Shown: piece by piece, positions 57,059 to 64,000 of the stretch
Layout: every line of letters starts with the position of its first letter
Numbering within the stretch: the first letter of the stretch is position 1
Assembly: GCA_001464735.1 (NCBI GenBank)
Contig: LNDU01000053.1
Location: 20,420 to 84,419 of the forward strand
DNA: 64,000 nt
Reading direction: 5' to 3'
Source: Nitrospira sp. Ga0074138
Lineage (GTDB): Bacteria; Nitrospirota; Nitrospiria; Nitrospirales; Nitrospiraceae
Translations under genes and position numbers: made by a program
The notes under the pieces: model-generated
What the model was told of the DNA's origin: nothing
What the model saw: the letters and a program-made list of their open reading frames with translations, nothing else
Databases searched by the model: none

Positions 57059-58507
57059 CTACTGCTCGACTCCTCTTCCCCCAGGGAGACATCCTCGAAA
57101 GGTTTCCGCACCTCCAGCATTTACACTTATACACGCATTTGCAAGCCGCTCTATCTCATTTTGCTCTTTTAAATGATTTACGCAAATCCCCAACGCACCT
57201 ACCCAAATCCAACCCCTCATTTCCCCAGCAAATATACTTGCATTGTGAAAAGTTGCATGGACAAGCAATCCCGCATTTGCAACAAGAAGCACTGTTGCCA
57301 GCACGGATAAGCACTGCTGGTCTCTTGACCGCGTTCGACCTAATACGCCAACAGCTCGGCTAATCATCACCCAATAGAACACTCCAAGTGCCACAACCCC
57401 CAATGCGCCATAGTGCAATCCTACCGTGAGAAAGAGATTGTGCGGTTCGTACCCTGCAGACATCACAAATGCTTGTTTGAGTTCCGTAGTGGTATTTCTC
57501 ATTGCTGCATTAGATGGAATGCGCTTATGCCGGTCCAGCTCAAGCACCGCTGCCGGTATTCCATATGGATATTGAAGTATCACGGGAACGAATACGGAGA
57601 ATGTGGTTCCCATGCGCACATCTTGCTCAGTTCGCTCAGACTTTTCCTGAATCTTATCGAGAAACGTCGCTTTATCAAATATCACTAGGCCTCCTAACAC
57701 GACCAGAGGAACGGCCACGTAAGAGAATGGGATAAATCTCCGCTTCATATACCTCATGCCTATCGCAAGGAGTATTAGGCTAAATATTATTGCCAGCACC
57801 CCGGATCGACTTAGAGCCACAATATTTCCCACAAGGATAATTCCTCCACAAATCATGGCCATCCGTGGGGAAAATAGTGCAAGCCGTTCGGAATTCTTTA
57901 AATCATGAAATGCGGCACCAAGAAGCACTATCCCAATTCCCACTACGCTGTACGAGAACGCAACAGGAAACGCCTCCAGACCGCTAGGCCTTCGTACCAA
58001 TTGGCCGTCATACAGTGTGCCTTGCCAAGACCAATCCGCCATATCGACTGACTGGCAGATTGCGACAATACTGCTTGCTGTACCCGCTGTAGCTAGGGAG
58101 ACAAAAAGTACGCGTCGTCCACGCATTGAAATGACAGCCTGCGCAGTAATCAAGGATAAAGCGATGCCAGTGCTGAGTTGCTGGAATCGCAACCAAGATC
58201 TCTCTTCTATTAGGCTTTGCCAGATAAGCACGATTAGGAATAGTCCAATTGCAAACCACTGAATCATAGAATACGGATTCCAAAGCCTCGAGATGTTTGA
58301 AAGCCTGAATAATCCGAGCCAACCCAACAATAGCCAGACTAGGAAAACCTGTACGGGAACCTGGTAAACGATCAATGACCATGGCTGCACTGTAAAGAGC
58401 GCTACTGAAATGCCAAACCCAGCCAGCCATAACAATGGCAGATCATCACGTGTCTGATCTGATTGGAACATTGTGAGTGCTCTGTCTGAGCAATAACCTA
58501 ATTTCAT
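57059..58507 (-). CDS. O-antigen ligase/polymerase family membrane protein
   Basis: This 482-residue protein has at least ten hydrophobic helices and a Wzy-C/WaaL-like core: the periplasmic loop region with YEPHNLFLTVGLHYGALGVVALGVFYW (the conserved HNLFL motif) and LSRSGVLAIIFSLILLAIG. It either polymerises repeat units or ligates glycan. The N-terminal start is not certain (a second ATG lies 12 codons in). It is encoded between the flippase gene and the DUF4091 gene. Confidence 0.84.
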   Translation of the reverse strand: MKLGYCSDRALTMFQSDQTRDDLPLLWLAGFGISVALFTVQPWSLIVYQVPVQVFLVWLLLGWLGLFRLSNISRLWNPYSMIQWFAIGLFLIVLIWQSLIEERSWLRFQQLSTGIALSLITAQAVISMRGRRVLFVSLATAGTASSIVAICQSVDMADWSWQGTLYDGQLVRRPSGLEAFPVAFSYSVVGIGIVLLGAAFHDLKNSERLALFSPRMAMICGGIILVGNIVALSRSGVLAIIFSLILLAIGMRYMKRRFIPFSYVAVPLVVLGGLVIFDKATFLDKIQEKSERTEQDVRMGTTFSVFVPVILQYPYGIPAAVLELDRHKRIPSNAAMRNTTTELKQAFVMSAGYEPHNLFLTVGLHYGALGVVALGVFYWVMISRAVGVLGRTRSRDQQCLSVLATVLLVANAGLLVHATFHNASIFAGEMRGWIWVGALGICVNHLKEQNEIERLANACISVNAGGAETFRGCLPGGRGVEQ

Positions 58508-58813
58508 GCGATGTTGTGAAGATCATCCTGAGCCGATGAATGCCATATGACCTTTAGAAAGATCCGATAATTAATCTCGTTATATTCATAGGGCACTGAG
58601 CTTTGGAGTTACCGTTTCACAGGCATGTAGTTTCAAAAAACAGAGATAGCTATTTGTTCTTTTTCTAACCATCTCAATAGTGCCGTCGTTCATCAGGTTT
58701 CAGAACTCCTGAATAATCCCAGTCCTCGTCAATAGAAAACTTTCTCTCACAAGCAACCTCTTGCCGAACAAGATGTCCTGTGCTCACTTGACGGAAAGCG
58801 CTGAAGGAGCTGT
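58508..58813. other. Intergenic region, no gene seen
   Basis: A 306-bp A+T-rich gap (a sampled 60-base stretch at 58561-58620 is 40% G+C by hand count). No convincing open frame, RNA gene or repeat is seen. It must carry the promoter for the O-antigen ligase gene if that is not read through from upstream. Confidence 0.5.
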
Positions 58814-60670
58814 CTAAGAATGTGGGCGGACTCGCAATATCGCATTGTTTAGCTTCAACATGACCTGTATTAGCTCAACTCTTACTTGGCTCGGCTCAAC
58901 AACTTTCGTTACCCTCAAATCTGCAAGATAGCTCCCTGCTTGCTGGAGTTCTTGAGCTATGGCTGGATTATTCTCCTGTTCCTTAACCATCCTTTCCAAT
59001 GTTGAAATGTAGCGCACGTCATCTATACCCTCTCGAAGTCCTTCCCAGGCAATGGTGTCAATCACTCCATTTATCGTGGGATAGGCTAGTACATGATCTC
59101 GATATTTGACATGATCAAAATCATTCCATATCGACCCCATGGAATGCTGATAGGCATAGATCATGGCACCATCGAAATTAGCCTGCCAGAGCCGTATTCC
59201 ATATTGCGTTCTGAATAATGCGGGATTTTCAGGCCCCGCTTGTGGGTTATGGTAACTGTATATTTTGTGCCCTATTCGATGGAACTTATTGGCTTCTTCT
59301 GCAATTGGCCGCCCGTGAAAGACAAGAATGTCAGTGAGTTGACCCATAACTTCAAAATGCCCTTCATAACCTGCGGAAAATACCTTTGCTCCCAGGGCAT
59401 ACACTTTTTCTCTTGCCTTCTTCCCTTCAAGAAGTTCTCGGCCTCTGGCTTCGTCTTTTCCATACAAGAAGAGATCAGTAAACGCATAATCGCTTCTCAT
59501 AGCTTGAAGGGCCGGTATGTCGGCATCCAATTGCCTTAAGTTGCCTGGAGAATCTAAATCAATTTGTCGACCAAGATAGTACAGTGAAGAATTCGTCATC
59601 TTGAGTTCGTTCCTAATGGCAAGGTACCGCCGGAGCAATTCTTGGGCTTCCTGGATAGATGTAAAAACTGGTTCTCCCTTAGGTCGATACCTCTGATACA
59701 CCGTAGGATTAATGACACCATGCTCACGCATGTTTCGCAACTCAGCCTTCAATTGCTCTTCGCTCTTGAACTCTGAAGATACGGTAGGCGCACGGGGAGC
59801 GAGTTTCCCTCGATAGTAGAGAGAATACTCCATGGATGGATTGCTCAACTCGAATGGTAAGACATTAACTTCGAAATCAAGAGCCATGAGCTCCTGGCTC
59901 TGGGAACTCGAGATAGAAATCTTTCCCAAATACCTTCCAGGCTGTATGTCATCAGGGACGTGGGCAGTAATCCAATATTGCTTATTGGTATTTTCAGCAA
60001 TGGCCGAAGGCTGAAGCTGTTCTGCGTCACGCACTGGGAATTCAGTTATTCCCGGCAGATCTGGCTGAGACCTAATAGTGTTGTCACTAATTGATTCGTA
60101 TCTGTAGCCAGATCCATCGGGAAGTCTTATATAGTTATGCTTGTTTACCGTATCGACTTGAATGAGTGCTTCATCTTTCAAGAGAAGCTCTGGGACTAGC
60201 ACTCGGGTATGTCTATTAGTCTTGTCAACACTATGAGAGCTCCATGCACCGGCTGCTTGATACCAGCTCTTCACAATTCTTATGTCAACGTGTTCCTTAG
60301 AGATTGTGCCGCTTTCTCCTATCAAGTCACTTGCCGAAACGAGAATTGAATGTGTGGTCCCCTTCATCCCACGTATCACAAAACTAGCCGGCTCATATTC
60401 CCCTCGACAGGCAAGTATTTTGACTTTTGTGGATTGAGCACCGGAAAGAGCAGATGCCGTTGGAAGGATTTTCTCTCCACTTGTAGGATTCACTACATAG
60501 ATCAAGAATGGCTCAGAGTTCTTAACTTCTGCGTATCCCTGCAGACACGCATAGAAGAACAATACAGTGCAGAGTCCAGCTGTCAGCATTGCCAAGACTT
60601 GAACTTTACCCTTTCCTCTATGCTTCCTCATTTCCATGATCCAATTAGACTCGACTCTGAGTCTCCGCAT
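58814..60670 (-). CDS. DUF4091 glycoside-hydrolase-like protein
   Basis: This 618-residue protein has a basic N-terminus followed by a hydrophobic segment (VLAMLTAGLCTVLFFYACLQGYA), so it is secreted or membrane-anchored. The large domain ends in the DUF4091 signature VIDTIAWEGLREGIDDVRYISTLERMV, found in proteins with a TIM-barrel glycosidase-like fold. A middle part (YGIRLWQANFDGAMIYAYQHSMGS) fits the barrel. It could trim or process the exported polysaccharide. The start is ambiguous between the first ATG and two more within 13 codons. Confidence 0.78.
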   Translation of the reverse strand: MRRLRVESNWIMEMRKHRGKGKVQVLAMLTAGLCTVLFFYACLQGYAEVKNSEPFLIYVVNPTSGEKILPTASALSGAQSTKVKILACRGEYEPASFVIRGMKGTTHSILVSASDLIGESGTISKEHVDIRIVKSWYQAAGAWSSHSVDKTNRHTRVLVPELLLKDEALIQVDTVNKHNYIRLPDGSGYRYESISDNTIRSQPDLPGITEFPVRDAEQLQPSAIAENTNKQYWITAHVPDDIQPGRYLGKISISSSQSQELMALDFEVNVLPFELSNPSMEYSLYYRGKLAPRAPTVSSEFKSEEQLKAELRNMREHGVINPTVYQRYRPKGEPVFTSIQEAQELLRRYLAIRNELKMTNSSLYYLGRQIDLDSPGNLRQLDADIPALQAMRSDYAFTDLFLYGKDEARGRELLEGKKAREKVYALGAKVFSAGYEGHFEVMGQLTDILVFHGRPIAEEANKFHRIGHKIYSYHNPQAGPENPALFRTQYGIRLWQANFDGAMIYAYQHSMGSIWNDFDHVKYRDHVLAYPTINGVIDTIAWEGLREGIDDVRYISTLERMVKEQENNPAIAQELQQAGSYLADLRVTKVVEPSQVRVELIQVMLKLNNAILRVRPHS

Positions 60671-61008
60671 CTCAGACAGCTATATGCTGACCAGCAGTCA
60701 TACATGCCACTACAGATGTGCCTTATTTTCACCACTTAGGAAGACTATCGTCATGGTAGTGGTCGAGTCCGTATGTGGCAACCTAAATTTACTTTTAGGA
60801 CGATAAGATTTGCTCCAGAGCAAGGGATTTGAGCAGTGCTATAAATTCATGAATTATGAAATCGACTGATGAGCGCTGTACCGGTGGGGACCAATGAGGA
60901 GGACACGAGACTCTGAGACCAATGAGCGCTGAACTGCACGGACTTAATGATGGATTGTTAACTCAAGTGCGACTTGACAGATTGCGGTTTTAGAAACCCA
61001 TCCGTTTT
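60671..61008. other. Intergenic region with short direct repeats
   Basis: A 338-bp gap with no gene. It contains two copies of ATGAGCGCTG (60869-60878, 60922-60931) and two of GACCAATGAG (60889-60898, 60917-60926), possibly remnants of small duplications. A sigma-54-like sequence at 60693-60709 has the wrong spacing and was rejected. Confidence 0.4.
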
Positions 61009-61209
61009 CTACAGAAGACTGATTACTCGTCCCAAATACTCCACAATCCGCTCCGCCGCCTTGCCATTCCATTTCGGTGGGATCGCCCCTTTCTTCCATT
61101 GTCCTGCCATCAATCGTATGAGTGCTGGAGGAAGCTTGCTCGGATCGGTCCCGATCAGTTCGTTGGTGCCGATGGTGATGGTCTCAGGGCGTTCAGTGTT
61201 GTGGCGAAG
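61009..61209 (-). pseudogene. Detached duplicate of the wecB 3' end
   Basis: The stretch encodes the C-terminus of UDP-GlcNAc 2-epimerase from LRHNTERPETI to the end. It keeps an open frame of 64 codons (61200 to 61009, stop TAG) with no gaps relative to the last 64 codons of the intact wecB (62379 to 62188, stop TGA). Excluding the last 33 nt, which differ, 17 of 159 bases mismatch by hand count (about 89% identity). Orientation is the same as wecB. The DUF2442/DUF4160 module and an antitoxin fragment lie between the two copies. There is no start codon, so it is a remnant or a transferred tail. Confidence 0.88.
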
Positions 61210-61316
61210 GATCCCGACATTCCAAGTATCGCCGTTTCTTCCTCAGAAGTATTGTTTCTCTGCTGCCTCCTTACAGATAACCTTCTCGGCGTTTGTGCGT
61301 GAGGAACTCATACAAG

Positions 61317-61598
61317 TTAGGCTGCGTGTCCTGTGGATGTTCTGGGACGATGAGCCGGAGCTCCGTGCAGCATGCCCTCAACGCTGATATCCTCGTCGAT
61401 ATCAGGCCAATGAACCCCCTGACCATCGCCAAGGATTTCCCAATGTTGTCGCTGCTCCTGGGTTGCTTCCGATAAGCGCCATGACCAGACCAACGGTACG
61501 CTGATTGTCCGTCCATCCACCAAATGCGCAATGATCTCATCGTCGGTGACTTCAACGGTCATGACGCGAGGGTCAACGATCTTCGCCGCAGTGTTCAT
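61317..61598 (-). CDS. DUF2442 protein
   Basis: The 93-residue protein has the DUF2442 signature: VTDDEIIAHLVDGRTISVPLVWSWRL, EQRQHWEILGDGQGVHWPDIDEDISVEGML. These small proteins are commonly found paired with DUF4160 proteins, and the pair is suspected, not proven, to act as a toxin-antitoxin-like module. It overlaps the DUF4160 gene by 26 bp, so translation is coupled. The ATG at 61598 was preferred over the upstream open frame. Confidence 0.82.
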   Translation of the reverse strand: MNTAAKIVDPRVMTVEVTDDEIIAHLVDGRTISVPLVWSWRLSEATQEQRQHWEILGDGQGVHWPDIDEDISVEGMLHGAPAHRPRTSTGHAA

Positions 61599-61818
61599 GC
61601 CATGCCTCCATGATTCGTAACATATTCGTTTCAACAAGTCGTCGAATGGTATTCAGTTCTTTTGGTGAAAACCCTCTGTTCATACTTAAGGCAATTGGTT
61701 CCAGCCAAAACTTGCACGTCGCCTTTTCTCTTTGAACATGGACATGCTTCGGTTCATGACAGTCAAAACTATAGAAAAATACACGGTAGGGGCCGTCTAT
61801 ATTCTTTACCGTGGGCAT
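61573..61818 (-). CDS. DUF4160 protein
   Basis: The 81-residue protein has the DUF4160 signature VFFYSFDCHEPKHVHVQREKATCKFWLEP followed by NRGFSPKELNTIRRLVE. The conserved histidine-rich HEPKHVHV block suggests a metal- or nucleic-acid-binding site. It is coupled to DUF2442. Both lie between wecB and its duplicated tail, in the same orientation as wecB. Confidence 0.82.
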   Translation of the reverse strand: MPTVKNIDGPYRVFFYSFDCHEPKHVHVQREKATCKFWLEPIALSMNRGFSPKELNTIRRLVETNMLRIMEAWHEHCGEDR

Positions 61819-61861
61819 CGGTCTTCCGTGGATACCCCAAGCACATTCATGCTGATCCCCA

Positions 61862-62062
61862 TCACAAGTAGCCCCCTCGCTTGCGAATGACTTGATTCAT
61901 CTCTGGAACCGTGACAGCCTTTGCAAGCCGTTTGAGCATCCCGGCAAGTTCCGATACATCGACAATCGCCGGTGGTACAAGGAATCGACCACTCTCATGG
62001 ATGAGAGGATCGGGACGATCTCCTGGTTGGAAGTTGATTCGCTTCTGGATGTCTTTGGGCAT
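61862..62062 (-). pseudogene. AbrB/VapB-type antitoxin remnant, 5'-truncated
   Basis: The 66-codon frame starts PKDIQKRINFQPGDR, which is the second half of an AbrB-fold (VVIPKDIRxRLxLxPGD) DNA-binding domain. It continues with a flexible tail (AIVDVSELAGMLKRL-AVTVPEMNQVIRKRG) typical of VapB antitoxins that grip PIN toxins. The first strands are missing: TAA lies three codons upstream in frame. No PIN-domain toxin gene is adjacent. It may still be translated from its ATG, but as a DNA-binding antitoxin it looks incomplete. Confidence 0.55.
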
Positions 62063-62187
62063 GATGGTTTATGTCGTACGTATCAGCGTTAATGTGTACC
62101 TCACGTGGACGAACGTTACATATTCATTTTCGCTGCAATCCCTCGAGTACTGCAAGACCTCCCTCGGCCTGCAGTATCAAAACGAAC

Positions 62188-63288
62188 TCACGATGCGAGC
62201 AGCAGTCTCTCCAACTGTCCCACAATCCGCTCCGCCGCTTTGCCGTCCCACAGCGGTGGGATCGCCCCTTTCTTCCATTGTCCTGCCATCAATCGCCCGA
62301 GTGCTGGTGGAAGCTTGCTCGGGTCGGTACCAATTAATTCGTTAGTGCCGATGGTGATGGTCTCCGGGCGTTCAGTGTTGTCACGAAGAGTCAGACACGG
62401 CACTCCGAGAACAGTCGTCTCCTCAGTAATACCTCCAGAATCAGTAATGACTCCTTTGGCATGCTTCACGAGGTAATTGAACTCGAGGTAGCCCATCGGG
62501 TCAACGTAGTGCATTGACGGAAGCGTGTTCCCCGTGTCTCTCAGATTCTTAGCCGTCCTGGGATGGACCGGAAAGATAACGGGCAGGCCTCTGGTTCCAT
62601 CGGCAATGGCGCGCAGCAGTCGGAGCAATTGTTGTTCTCCATCCACATTGGCTGGACGATGGAGCGTGATGACCATATAGTGATGGGGTTGTAATGCGAG
62701 TGATTCCCAGCAGGCCGGCTGACGCAACCGAGGCAACTGTTTGAGCAACGTGTCGATCATGGTGTTGCCCACAAAAAAGATTCGATCGTCGGTGACACCG
62801 CTACGGCGCAAATGGTCGTTGGCTGTTTCGCTCGTTGTAAAAAACCAATTGGTAATGGAGTCGGTTACCACCCGGTTGATTTCCTCCGGCATAGTCCAAT
62901 CACCGGATCGAATCCCGCCTTCAACATGAGCCACCGGCACACCCAGTTTTCGCGCCGCGATGGAACAGGCCATCGTGGATGTCACATCACCGACGACCAG
63001 ACAGAGGTCACTCCTCTCATTCAAGAGGACCTTCTCGTACCCGACCATGATCCCGGCAGTTTGCTCAGCCTGAGTACCCGACCCCACTTCTAAGTTGATG
63101 TCCGGATCGGGAATCCCTAATTCCTCGAAGAAACTGCCCGACATCGCACGGTCGTAATGCTGGCCGGTATGAATCAATCGATATCGGAGCTGCCCGCCAC
63201 GGCGCTCAGCTGCTTTGAGCGCTTCAATGATCGGCGCAATTTTCATGAAATTCGGCCGGGCTCCCGCGATGATATCGATACGTTTCAC
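62188..63288 (-). CDS. wecB: UDP-N-acetylglucosamine 2-epimerase (non-hydrolysing)
   Basis: The 366-residue enzyme interconverts UDP-GlcNAc and UDP-ManNAc. Seen are GARPNFMKIAPIIEAL, LIHTGQHYDRAMSG, VAHVEGGIRSGDWTMPEEINR, LHRPANVDGE, FPVHPRT, VITDSGGITEETTVLGVPCLTLRDNTERPET. The length fits the family (about 375). The product UDP-ManNAc can enter exopolysaccharide or, after oxidation, become ManNAcA. The last 64 codons also exist as a diverged copy at 61009-61200, so the present end may be an acquired one. It lies 166 bp after the epimerase gene at the window edge. Confidence 0.92.
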   Translation of the reverse strand: MKRIDIIAGARPNFMKIAPIIEALKAAERRGGQLRYRLIHTGQHYDRAMSGSFFEELGIPDPDINLEVGSGTQAEQTAGIMVGYEKVLLNERSDLCLVVGDVTSTMACSIAARKLGVPVAHVEGGIRSGDWTMPEEINRVVTDSITNWFFTTSETANDHLRRSGVTDDRIFFVGNTMIDTLLKQLPRLRQPACWESLALQPHHYMVITLHRPANVDGEQQLLRLLRAIADGTRGLPVIFPVHPRTAKNLRDTGNTLPSMHYVDPMGYLEFNYLVKHAKGVITDSGGITEETTVLGVPCLTLRDNTERPETITIGTNELIGTDPSKLPPALGRLMAGQWKKGAIPPLWDGKAAERIVGQLERLLLAS

Positions 63289-63454
63289 TCAGCACCTCAC
63301 GTTGCAGGCCAATACAACTACGCAGCCTGCTCATTGTAGCTTACTTGGAGTCTCGTTCAATGATTTAAGCTTCTGACAAGTCCGATGGGCAGTAAGGCGA
63401 ACATCAACCCATCCACACGAGTTTCCGCTGGAATGAGCAGACCTGGCGAGATCT

Positions 63455-64000
<546 letters not shown>

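Noticed and set aside
60693..60709. Sigma-54-like sequence TGGCATGTATGACTGCT before the DUF4091 gene
   Set aside because: GG and GC are 11 bases apart, not 10, and the TTGC half is poor.

Overview
The window reads as a chromosomal segment of a Nitrospira-type bacterium (phylum Nitrospirota). This is inferred from gene content and base composition (mostly GC-rich, with two-subunit pyruvate carboxylase, SthA, fumarase C, citrate synthase, malic enzyme, and an exosortase/PEP-CTERM exopolysaccharide locus). No rRNA or other taxonomic marker is present. I saw no tRNA, CRISPR array or transposase.

Left part (1-30.8 kb): central metabolism and housekeeping. A truncated exported protein lies at the edge. 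It is followed by pyruvate carboxylase A and B, a probable alpha/beta-hydrolase lipoprotein, a lipoprotein thiol peroxidase, soluble transhydrogenase, a TenA-family protein and a SemiSWEET transporter. Then come a ParE-type toxin-antitoxin pair, the transcription factor Tex, an NlpC/P60-like lipoprotein, fumarase, a small heat-shock protein, citrate synthase, an ArsC-like protein, RNase D, a J-domain protein and an ACT-domain malic enzyme. Next is a very large DUF255-aldo/keto reductase fusion, followed by a phosphate-related group: Ppx/GppA with an HD domain, two thymidylate-kinase-like paralogues, SixA and PsiE.

Middle part (30.8-45 kb): one minus-strand block with almost no gaps encodes an exosortase-type exopolysaccharide system. 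In transcription order it holds exosortase, a polyprenyl-P sugar-1-P transferase, the PrsT-like TPR lipoprotein, Wza-like export protein, an outer-membrane barrel, Wzz-like chain-length protein, a CpsD-like tyrosine kinase, an ExeA-like ATPase and a TPR protein. Immediately upstream lie two tandem substrates of the exosortase with VPLPA-type C-terminal sorting signals. Each has a matching sigma-54 (-24/-12) promoter, a fixed upstream motif and a terminator.

Right part (45-64 kb): sugar and glycan genes on the minus strand (glycosyltransferases, heparinase-like protein, two-domain oxidoreductase, PaaK-like ligase, methyltransferase, acetyltransferase, flippase, O-antigen ligase, DUF4091 protein, UDP-GlcNAc 2-epimerase, a nucleotide-sugar epimerase cut by the window edge). 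The stretch about 53-61 kb is visibly richer in A+T.

The most unusual structural signal occurs twice. A small toxin-antitoxin-like module sits directly behind a chromosomal gene (tex, wecB) in the same orientation. Behind the module comes a second, diverged, in-frame copy of that gene's own 3' end (252 bp at about 91% identity for tex; about 200 bp for wecB), each copy ending with its own stop codon. This suggests that such modules enter at gene 3' ends with duplication or replacement of the target's tail.
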